A stretch of DNA of 37,823 bases, taken from the NCBI GenBank assembly GCA_030627085.1, contig DAOUSS010000002.1:1-37823 (forward strand), given 5' to 3'. Under the pieces are notes generated by a model. It saw only the letters and a list, made by a program, of their open reading frames with translations, ran no database searches and was not told where the DNA came from. The position numbers were made by a program, and so were the translations under genes. This stretch comes from Candidatus Stahliibacteriota bacterium (GTDB lineage Bacteria; Hydrothermota; UBA3073). Of this stretch, positions 32,492 through 37,823 are shown one piece after another (within the stretch, counting starts at the first letter, position 1; the number at the start of each line of letters is the position of its first letter).

Positions 32492-33817
32492 ATGTTGAAA
32501 GAGAGGATAGAAAGCAAGAAGGCACTTGTCGGTGTGATTGGCCTTGGTTATGTGGGATTGCCACTTGCCTGTGCATTTGCGAGAAAGGGATTCAAGGTTG
32601 TAGGAATTGACAGAAAAAAAGGAAGAGTAGATTCTGTAAATAGAGGTGAAAGCTATATTCAGGATACATCCTCCCATGAACTAAGCGCTCTTGTTCGAAA
32701 GGGTCTTATGCGGGCAAGTACTGATTACAATGATATAAAGGGGTGTGATGTCGTCCAGATATGTGTTCCCACACCCATTAATGAGAACAAGGACCCCGAT
32801 ATCTCCTATATTGTTGCCACTTCAAAGAAACTTTCCAGGGTGCTTCATCCTGATGAACTCATTATACTGAAGTCCACTACCTTTCCACTGACTACAAAGG
32901 AAGTTGTTCTTCCAATACTGGAGAAGTCAGGATTAAAGGTAGGTAAGGACCTCTTTCTCGCATTTTCTCCTGAAAGGGTAGACCCGGGAAACAAAAAATA
33001 TACTATAGGCAATACACCGGTTGTGGTCGGGGGAATAGATGAGACCTCAACGGACCTTGTCTATCTCCTTTACGAAAAGGTTGTAGGCAAGGTTAAAAGG
33101 GTGTCCTCCTCTGAGGCTGCAGAATTTACAAAACTTCTGGAAAACACTTTTCGTAATGTCAACATCGCTCTCGTCAATGAATTTACAATGTTGGCCGACA
33201 GGATGGGTATAAATATATGGGAGGTTATAGACGCTGCCGCAACAAAACCGTTTGGATTTATGCCATTCTATCCAGGACCCGGTGTCGGTGGACACTGCAT
33301 ACCCATAGACCCATATTACCTCTCCTGGAAGGCGAAGGAGTATGATTTTCATACAAACTTTATAGAAATTTCGGCAGAAACAAACGAAGGGATGCCATAC
33401 TATGTAGCTAATATAGTCATATCCGCGCTTTCAAATACGGGTGTCTGTCCAAAGGCTGCAAATGTGCTTGTCATCGGTATGACATTCAAAAGAGATGTAA
33501 AAGATATGAGGGACTCGCCCTCCTTGAAAATTATTGAGATATTAAAAAACAAGGTAGCAAAAATTTGCTATTCAGACCCATTCATCGAAAAGATAGACCT
33601 GCAGAACTCTATATATAAATCCCTTCCGCTGACCGAAAAAACAATAAGCAAATTTGATTGCACACTCATAATAACAGATCACTCTTCTTATGATTATGAC
33701 TTTATTGTTCGGAACTCAAAACTGGTGATTGATACAAGAAACGCAACAAAGATGGTAAAAGAAGGCAGAGACAAAATAGTCCTGCTTGGAGGAGGTATCC
33801 TCTCAACCAAACGATAG
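32492..33817 (+). CDS. Nucleotide-sugar (UDP-N-acetylglucosamine-type) 6-dehydrogenase
   Basis: A UDP-glucose/GDP-mannose dehydrogenase-family enzyme that oxidises the sugar C6 alcohol to a uronic acid with two NAD. The 441-residue protein has the Rossmann motif GVIGLGYVGLPLACAFARKG, CVPTPINENKDPDIS, KSTTFPLTT, FSPERVDPGN, and catalytic Cys269 in PGPGVGGHCIPIDPYYL. The C-terminal domain has VLVIGMTFKRDVKDMRDSP. The features fit the WbpA/TviB branch acting on UDP-HexNAc, rather than short UDP-glucose dehydrogenases; that subclass is inference. It could supply a uronic acid to the glycan locus 10 kb upstream. GGAGGGTGT precedes the start, and the stop lies in the loop of a hairpin. Confidence 0.9.
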   Translation: MLKERIESKKALVGVIGLGYVGLPLACAFARKGFKVVGIDRKKGRVDSVNRGESYIQDTSSHELSALVRKGLMRASTDYNDIKGCDVVQICVPTPINENKDPDISYIVATSKKLSRVLHPDELIILKSTTFPLTTKEVVLPILEKSGLKVGKDLFLAFSPERVDPGNKKYTIGNTPVVVGGIDETSTDLVYLLYEKVVGKVKRVSSSEAAEFTKLLENTFRNVNIALVNEFTMLADRMGINIWEVIDAAATKPFGFMPFYPGPGVGGHCIPIDPYYLSWKAKEYDFHTNFIEISAETNEGMPYYVANIVISALSNTGVCPKAANVLVIGMTFKRDVKDMRDSPSLKIIEILKNKVAKICYSDPFIEKIDLQNSIYKSLPLTEKTISKFDCTLIITDHSSYDYDFIVRNSKLVIDTRNATKMVKEGRDKIVLLGGGILSTKR

Positions 33818-33830
33818 ACAGCGTTTGGTT
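33805..33830. repeat. Hairpin across the dehydrogenase stop codon
   Basis: AACCAAACG (33805-33813) and CGTTTGGTT (33822-33830) form a perfect 9-bp stem with an 8-nt loop that includes the TAG stop (33815-33817). No T tract follows, so it is not a typical terminator. Confidence 0.65.
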
Positions 33831-33918
33831 ATAATGCAAGTTTTACCATCATTTGACGGTATCTAAACAATATTCTATATCCACATTTAACCATGTCCAG
33901 ACCGGGTGTAAGCCTCTT

Positions 33919-34221
33919 ATGCGGCGCAAACCGAATATCAAAAGTTATCTAAAAAGGCACAGACGCATACTTGTTATACTGGGAATTGCTCTACTTGCCT
34001 ACATATTCATTTTTGGAGGCCATGGTTTAACCAGAATTCTTATCCTGAAAAAAAACATAAGGGATACAGAGAAACAGACAACTATATCGTCTGCTATAAG
34101 AGAAACTCTCATCAGTGATAAACACATGCTTGAAAGCGATAAGGTTTACCTCGAAAGGGTAATAAGAGAAACCTTTGGTATGATAAAGGAAGGAGAAAAA
34201 TGCACACTGAAGGTAAAATAG
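33919..34221 (+). CDS. FtsB/DivIC-like septum-formation protein
   Basis: A 100-residue bitopic protein: a basic N-terminus (MRRKPNIKSYLKRHRR), one membrane helix (ILVILGIALLAYIFIFGG, about residues 17-35), a coiled coil (LILKKNIRDTEKQT onward) and the C-terminal SDKVYLERVIRETFGMIKEGEK typical of the FtsB/DivIC family. These proteins join FtsL and FtsQ in the division complex. An open frame extends to a TTG at 33853 but lacks family features. No clear Shine-Dalgarno is visible. It overlaps coaD by 22 bp, so the two are probably co-translated. Short sequence makes the family call less than certain. Confidence 0.8.
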   Translation: MRRKPNIKSYLKRHRRILVILGIALLAYIFIFGGHGLTRILILKKNIRDTEKQTTISSAIRETLISDKHMLESDKVYLERVIRETFGMIKEGEKCTLKVK

Positions 34222-34718
34222 GCATATGCGTTTATCCCGGTACATTTGACCCTATCACGAATGGACATATAGACATAATAAAGAGGGCAAGGTACCTGTT
34301 TCCGAAGGTGAAAGTGCTTGTGGCAAGAGATGCGGGCAAGAATACACTCTTCTCTTTCACAGAGAGGGTCCGTATCGTCAAAACTGCCATCAGTAGCATA
34401 GAGGGAGTTGAGTGTGAAGGGTTTGATGGACTTCTTATAGACTATTTAAAGAGAACCGGGATAACCATAGTTGTGCGGGGTTTAAGGGCTGTCTCTGACT
34501 TCGACTACGAATTCCAGTTTACACTTATGAATAGAAAATTATACCCACCCGTTGAATTCGTATTCGTGATGCCAGGAGAAGAGTATTTTTTCCTTTCCTC
34601 GTCCCTTGTAAAGGAGATTGCCTCTCTCGGTGGTGATGTAGGAAAATTCGTGCCAAAAATTGTGGAAGAGAAAATGAAGAAAAAGTTGGGGGCGTATGAA
34701 ACTTGTGATAAAAATTAA
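34200..34718 (+). CDS. coaD: Phosphopantetheine adenylyltransferase
   Basis: CoaD makes dephospho-CoA from 4'-phosphopantetheine and ATP. The 172-residue protein has CVYPGTFDPITNGHIDIIKRA (nucleotidyl-transferase TxGH motif), TERVRIVKTAI, VRGLRAVSDFDYEFQFTLMNR, and FFLSSSLVKEIASLGGDV. It is slightly longer than the usual 160, with the extra residues at the N-terminus (MHTEGK) and the Lys-rich C-terminus. AAGGAGAAAA lies just upstream of the ATG. The C-terminal end overlaps the next gene by 23 bp. Together with panC it gives two steps of CoA synthesis in this window. Confidence 0.97.
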   Translation: MHTEGKIGICVYPGTFDPITNGHIDIIKRARYLFPKVKVLVARDAGKNTLFSFTERVRIVKTAISSIEGVECEGFDGLLIDYLKRTGITIVVRGLRAVSDFDYEFQFTLMNRKLYPPVEFVFVMPGEEYFFLSSSLVKEIASLGGDVGKFVPKIVEEKMKKKLGAYETCDKN

Positions 34719-34983
34719 GGAGATAAGGGGAAATTGTCCTGTTTATAAAGAAGATGACATATTCGTCATAGAGGAGGGTTATAAACTTGTTTCTGATATT
34801 CCATTATGCATGCACTCTCTATCCTCCATTATGCCCTATTACATTCCACTATCAAGGGGAGTCTCTCCTAAGTCTCTCGGGCTGGCAAGAGAAGATGTTC
34901 AAAAGGCATACATTCAATGTCTTGACCCCTGCAAATATACTGGCGGTGGTACGGTTGTATTTGAGATAATGCAGAGTAGTTAA
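34696..34983 (+). CDS. TIGR04076-family small protein of unknown function
   Basis: A 95-residue cytoplasmic protein matching the pattern I recall for TIGR04076: VKIKEIRGNCPVYKEDDIFVIEEGYKL, PLCMHSLSSIMPYYIPLSRG, and a C-terminal YIQCLDPCKYTGGGTVVFEI. Three Cys residues (in NCPVY, LCMH and QCLDP) and a His could bind metal or serve redox; no activity is established. The start ATG is preceded by TTGGGGGCGT and overlaps the end of coaD. It ends 7 bp before the stop of the convergent exbD, leaving no room for a separate terminator. Confidence 0.85.
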   Translation: MKLVIKIKEIRGNCPVYKEDDIFVIEEGYKLVSDIPLCMHSLSSIMPYYIPLSRGVSPKSLGLAREDVQKAYIQCLDPCKYTGGGTVVFEIMQSS

Positions 34984-34990
34984 TTTATAT

Positions 34991-35392
34991 TTATCCTATC
35001 CTTCTTGTTGCTATAAGGAATTTCTCTCCACCAACACCCCTCCCAATGTCCATTATCTGTACGAGTTTGTCAACGGTTACCGACTTATCCGCCCTTATTA
35101 TTACTATCTTCTCTTCACTCTCTACTAACAGTTTTTCTAACTCTGTGGAAAAGTCCTGCAGAGTTATCTCCCTATCATTCAAGAACAATCTACCCTCCGT
35201 GGTTATCGTAACCAGAATGTCCTTTCTTGAAACGACATCACTCGTGTATGCCCTTGGAAGTTTTACCCTTATACCCGGCTCAAGCACATATGTAGATGTA
35301 AGAAGAAAAAATATAAGCAAAAGCAGGATGACATCTGCAAGAGATACGGGAGAAAATGTAGAGAGTCTATTGTGGTGCATTTGTATATTCAT
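34991..35392 (-). CDS. exbD: ExbD/TolR-family biopolymer transport protein
   Basis: ExbD works with ExbB as the proton-driven motor for TonB, or as TolR with TolQ. The 133-residue protein has one membrane helix (about residues 16-36) holding the essential Asp20 in SLADVILLLLIFFLLTS. The periplasmic domain follows, with VKLPRA, ITTEGRLFLNDREITL, and IIRADKSVTVDKLVQIMDIGRGVGGEKFLIAT. GGAGGTAGTATG sets the start. It lies 124 bp after exbB; a dyad repeat fills that gap. No TonB or TolB is in the window, so the energised partner is not known. Confidence 0.92.
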   Translation of the reverse strand: MNIQMHHNRLSTFSPVSLADVILLLLIFFLLTSTYVLEPGIRVKLPRAYTSDVVSRKDILVTITTEGRLFLNDREITLQDFSTELEKLLVESEEKIVIIRADKSVTVDKLVQIMDIGRGVGGEKFLIATRRIG

Positions 35393-35429
35393 ACTACCTC
35401 CATATAATTAAATCATTGTGTATAATATT

Positions 35430-35501
35430 AACCGCAGAGCGCGCAGAGAACACAGAGTTTTTATTTATTTTTTCTTAGCGAGCTCTGCGAACTCTGCGGT
35501 T
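35430..35501. repeat. Dyad of 9-nt words between exbB and exbD
   Basis: AACCGCAGAG (35430-35439) is inverted at 35492-35501. The left arm continues as 9-nt units ACCGCAGAG, CGCGCAGAG, AACACAGAG; the right arm is the inverse (AGCTCTGCG, AACTCTGCG). On plus the right arm is followed by six T, on minus by AATATT. It could slow or end transcription, but it lies inside an operon. Related words are at 32442-32468. Confidence 0.8.
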
Positions 35502-35516
35502 TTTTCATAAAATCCG

Positions 35517-36107
35517 TTAAACTGTTATCCCCGCTATCTCATCTGCCGTTGTTTCAATACCTTCCTTTATACTTTGTACCCTTCCCAAAAAGTAGTTATA
35601 GAATATATATGTTATTATTCCTACACCGAGTCCCACTGCTGTTGTAACAAGTGCCTCCCAGACTCCTCCTGCAAGTACAGATGCATTCACATTTCCACCC
35701 AGACGCTCAACCTGCATAAATGCCTTTATCATACCAGTCACTGTCCCAAGAAACCCTAAGAGAGGAGCTACCCCTGCGACTGTTGCGAGCCCTGTAAGAT
35801 ACCTCTCAAAGCCCAGGAGTTCTTTTCTCGCTACTGTCTCCATAGTTTTCTCTTTTCCCTCTTCTGCACCGAGTCCAGCGGATATTATTCTCGTTATCGG
35901 TGTGTCGGTTCTGGAGCAGATCGCAACCGCAGACTGAACATCACCATCTTTGAGTTTTATCTTACACTTCTCTATCACATCCTCTGGTGTTCTTGTTCTA
36001 CGATAGTATATAAATCTCTCTATGATTATTGCTATACCAAAAAGCGATGCGATACCTATGGGTATTATCATATATCCACCCTTTATCAGAATCTCAAATA
36101 GACTCAT
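35517..36107 (-). CDS. exbB: MotA/TolQ/ExbB proton channel family protein
   Basis: An inner-membrane channel subunit of 196 residues. An N-terminal helix (MIIPIGIASLFGIAIIIERFIYY, about 12-34) is followed by a cytoplasmic segment. Two further helices carry the family signature: LTGLATVAGVAPLLGFLGTVTGMIKAF and VWEALVTTAVGLGVGIITYIFYNYFLG. Length and order fit ExbB/TolQ rather than flagellar MotA. AGGAGGGGTTATG sets the start, which is 16 bp after the prfB stop, so it is in the prfB operon. Its partner exbD is downstream. Confidence 0.93.
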   Translation of the reverse strand: MSLFEILIKGGYMIIPIGIASLFGIAIIIERFIYYRRTRTPEDVIEKCKIKLKDGDVQSAVAICSRTDTPITRIISAGLGAEEGKEKTMETVARKELLGFERYLTGLATVAGVAPLLGFLGTVTGMIKAFMQVERLGGNVNASVLAGGVWEALVTTAVGLGVGIITYIFYNYFLGRVQSIKEGIETTADEIAGITV

Positions 36108-36123
36108 AACCCCTCCTGTTAAA

Positions 36124-37189
36124 TTAAGAAGTTCTAAACAAAAGCCATTCTTTAATAAAATCGTCTATGTCTCCATCCATAATTTTCTCGACAGCAGCTG
36201 TTTCACAACCGGTACGGTGATCCTTAATCAGTTTATATGGATGTAGTACATATGAGCGTATCTCTCTTCCCCAACCTATCTCTCTCTTGCCCTTCTCCAA
36301 TTTCTCTAATTCCTTCCTTTCCTCTTCCCTCTTCATCTCGTAGAGTTTCGCTCGCAGTACCTTTAATGCGTTTATTCTGTTCTGATACTGTGAACGCTCA
36401 CTCTGACAGGTTACTACTATTCCGGTCGGGATGTGTGTAATCCTCACCGCTGTACTCAATTTATTCACATTTTGACCCCCTGGTCCTGATGAACGGAATG
36501 CATCCATCTTCAAATCACTCTCTTTGAGTTCTACTTCACCCGACTCTTCAATAACAGGATATACAAAACAGGATGCGAATGATGTATGTCTCCTTGCCCC
36601 AGAATCAAAAGGAGATATGCGCACCAGTCTATGGATACCCGTTTCTGATTTTAGATATCCGTATGTATATTTACCCTTTATCTCTACTGTAGCATCCTTG
36701 ATACCTGCTACATCTCCTGGTTCAAGGTCAAGTATATTTGCCGAAAATTTGTGTCTTTCTGCCCACTTTAAATACATACGGAGTAACATCTCTGCCCAAT
36801 CGCATGCCTCTGTACCGCCTGCACCCGGATGTATGGCGAGTATTGCATCTCTTTTGTCATCCTCATCCCTTAACATAAACTGCAGTTCAACTTCGCTCAG
36901 CCTTTTTTCAAGGGATTCTATCTCCTTTGTAATCTCCTTATCCTCTTCCATAAGGGAATACAGTTCTCTTGTATCCTGTATATCCTTACTCAGACTATCG
37001 TATACGGACAGTGTGTTCTTTATATCTGCCACTTCTTTGGTAATCTCTTTTGCCTTTATATTGTCATTCCAGAAGTCAGGTTTTGTAGTTTCTTCTTCAA
37101 GTTGTGAAAGTCTCTTTCTGAGTTTGTCTACTTCAAAGAAACCTCCCGAGCCTTTTCACCCGCTCATTTAATTGCTCTATATTACCCAT
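36124..37189 (-). CDS. prfB: Peptide chain release factor 2, with programmed +1 frameshift
   Basis: RF2 ends translation at UGA and UAA. An open frame from 37032 gives 302 residues, but the family needs about 50 more. Upstream, ATG 37189 with GGAGGGG before it opens an 18-codon frame that ends CGGGAGG-TTT-CTT-TGA (TGA at 37135..37133). This is the classic RF2 autoregulatory slip site: an internal Shine-Dalgarno-like GGGAGG, the CTT slippery codon, and UGA. Skipping T37135 joins MGNIEQLNERVKRLGRFL to EVDKLRKRLSQLEEE, giving 354 residues (join 37189..37136 and 37134..36124). The protein has HPGAGGTEACDW, the UGA-reading SPF motif in RISPFDSGARRHTS, and the catalytic GGQ in RSSGPGGQNVNK. It is first in the operon with exbB and exbD. 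Confidence 0.96.
37133..37154 (-). promoter_or_regulatory. RF2 programmed frameshift site
   Basis: On minus: CTCGGGAGG, TTT, CTT, TGA. The Shine-Dalgarno-like GGGAGG ends three bases before CTT, as in the E. coli site (AGGGGG-TAT-CTT-TGA). The base after TGA is A, whereas the common context is C. Low RF2 should raise frameshifting, so the gene controls its own level. Confidence 0.93.
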
Positions 37190-37201
37190 CACCCCTCCTA
37201 A

Positions 37202-37249
37202 CAAACTAACCAACTAACCACCTAACCAACTACCAAACTATCCAACTAC
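37202..37249. repeat. Octad array in the prfB leader
   Basis: Six exact 8-nt units on plus: CAAACTAA, CCAACTAA, CCACCTAA, CCAACTAC, CAAACTAT, CCAACTAC. On the prfB strand it reads TTAGTTTG/GTAGTTGG. It lies just between the predicted transcription start (near 37248) and the Shine-Dalgarno, so it would be most of the 5' leader. The word family matches 9135-9206. Confidence 0.9.
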
Positions 37250-37254
37250 TTCTA

Positions 37255-37283
37255 ATTATATCACAACTTTTATTCATTGTCAA
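37255..37283 (-). promoter_or_regulatory. Consensus sigma-70 promoter for prfB-exbB-exbD
   Basis: On minus: TTGACA (37283..37278), 17-nt spacer, TATAAT (37260..37255). Both boxes and the spacing match the consensus exactly. Confidence 0.92.
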
Positions 37284-37365
37284 GCATTTTTCAAGAGGTC
37301 TGAAAAAGTCGGTTTTTGAACACGAATCACACAAATATCCGAATATCACAAATGAAACCAAACTT

Positions 37366-37587
37366 CTATAACTCTTTACATATTAAACAGTTATGTTGAT
37401 TATTAAAACTATTCGTGCAATTTGTTAACCTGCCCTGTGGAGTAGGGAATTTCTTGACTCCGTATTTTCTCTCCATATCAGCTATAAATCTACCAGATCC
37501 ATAGAACTGTCCTTATACTAATAAATAACTATCTTTCTCGATTGGAAACACACCAACTTCTGGGAGAATTCTCGCTGCTCGCAGCAT
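37366..37587 (-). pseudogene. Short reading frame with strong Shine-Dalgarno and an in-frame TAA
   Basis: On minus, CCAGGAGGTCAGTATG starts a 24-codon frame (MLRAARILPEVGVFPIEKDS...) that ends at TAA 37515..37513. The same frame then stays open for 48 codons (GQFYGSGRFIADMERKYGV, KKFPTPQGRLTNC) to TAG at 37368..37366. Composition on both sides of the TAA looks protein-like. It is best read as a remnant of a larger gene broken by a nonsense change, or a sequencing error. I do not recognise the family with confidence; KKFPTP near a Cys recalls MnmA-like tRNA-thiolation proteins, but that is a weak guess. Confidence 0.4.
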
Positions 37588-37598
37588 ACTGACCTCCT

Positions 37599-37618
37599 GG
37601 TATAATATTCATTATACC
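37599..37618. repeat. Perfect hairpin before the broken frame
   Basis: GGTATAAT (37599-37606) and ATTATACC (37611-37618) form an 8-bp stem with a 4-nt loop. On minus it reads CAGGTATAATGAATA, a 15-mer also found on plus at 9496-9510 in the glycan leader. Each strand contains TATAAT, but no good -35 lies at the right distance. Confidence 0.6.
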
Positions 37619-37737
37619 TGACAACGTTTATTACCAAAATTACCTAATAATCCTGTACGAAGTTTAGAAACTTTTAAATACGAAAGTAATTTATGTATAA
37701 AAAAGTCTGTGAAATCTCTTTTTAATCTTTCTAATCA

Positions 37738-37762
37738 GACATCCTGATCTTTATAGGATGTC
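37738..37762. terminator. Possible weak terminator hairpin
   Basis: GACATCCT (37738-37745) pairs with AGGATGTC (37755-37762), followed on plus by TATTTCAAAA. The stem is good but the T tract is poor; no gene is clearly served by it within the window. Confidence 0.4.
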
Positions 37763-37823
37763 TATTTCAAAATTGTTATCAATAAATGGAGCACTATGCA
37801 ATAGTGCTACCATAAATGCAAGG

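Larger units (their letters stand above)
37190..37823. other. Window end without an intact gene
   Basis: 634 bp with the prfB leader and promoter, 9-nt words CACGAATCA, CACAAATAT, CCGAATATC at 37321-37347 with an inverted CACGAAT copy (ATTCGTG near 37411), a broken reading frame (37366-37587), and three hairpins: GGTATAAT/ATTATACC at 37599-37618, GACATCCT/AGGATGTC at 37738-37762, and AGCACTAT/ATAGTGCT at 37790-37808. The last resembles part of a CIRCE operator only superficially. Confidence 0.6.

Noticed and set aside
33853..33918. TTG start for the FtsB/DivIC-like protein
   Set aside because: The added 22 residues do not fit the family, which begins shortly before the membrane helix.
37790..37808. 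CIRCE (HrcA) operator
   Set aside because: The dyad AGCACTAT-GCA-ATAGTGCT lacks the CTC/GAG core and 9-nt spacing, and no heat-shock gene is beside it.
1..37823. tRNA or rRNA genes
   Set aside because: Spacers were read on both strands; no cloverleaf with TTCGA-type arm and no rRNA segment was recognised.

Overview
The window reads as a chromosomal segment of an uncultured, A+T-rich, diderm (Gram-negative type) bacterium. The diderm call rests on an OmpA-domain protein, a Wzi-like outer-membrane barrel candidate, and ExbB/ExbD. No rRNA or tRNA gene, CRISPR array or transposase was seen, so a phylum cannot be fixed. The style of the intergenic DNA suggests a candidate-phylum (metagenomic) genome; that is inference.

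Layout. (1) 197-6911, minus strand: a housekeeping block, folK-panC, lepA-lepB, grpE-dnaK. (2) 6912-7456: a divergent control region with two good sigma-70 promoters and a 243-bp inverted-repeat element; ftcD (formiminotransferase-cyclodeaminase) follows on plus. (3) 9131-22865, plus: a surface-glycan locus behind a consensus promoter and a 240-nt leader that ends in an intrinsic terminator. It encodes a MurJ/Wzx-type flippase, an O-antigen ligase/polymerase, a TIM-barrel glycoside-hydrolase-like protein, four GT4 glycosyltransferases, an unknown probable alpha/alpha-barrel protein, a polyprenyl-phosphate sugar transferase and a Wzi-like protein. (4) 23013-24782: an OmpA-family protein with its own promoter and operator-like dyads. 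(5) 24835-34983, plus: guaB, hslVU, a PTS-IIA-like protein lacking its active-site His, aspS, def, rplM-rpsI, a UDP-sugar dehydrogenase, a FtsB/DivIC-like protein, coaD and a TIGR04076 protein. (6) 34991-37189, minus: prfB-exbB-exbD; prfB carries the programmed +1 frameshift. (7) 37190-37823: promoter, repeats, hairpins and a small broken reading frame.

The glycan genes fit together as a Wzx/Wzy-like route. The sugar transferase primes undecaprenyl phosphate, the GT4 enzymes extend the chain, the flippase turns it over, the ligase/polymerase transfers it, and the Wzi-like protein may hold it at the surface. No Wza, Wzb or Wzc homologue is present.

The most unusual feature is the spacer DNA. 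Many gene gaps, and most of the longer ones, carry degenerate tandem arrays with a strict 7-, 8- or 9-nt period. Array words differ from place to place (for example six heptads at 168-209, nine octads at 9135-9206, ten octads at 28770-28849 and twelve heptads at 31732-31815), and the arrays are often combined with short palindromes. They sit next to start and stop codons, supply the stop codons of dnaK and panC, contain the guaB start, and have entered two coding regions in frame (lepA 4541-4645; the Wzi-like gene 22544-22592). They resemble in style the degenerate heptanucleotide STRR repeats of filamentous cyanobacteria, but here several unrelated words and three period lengths coexist within 38 kb.
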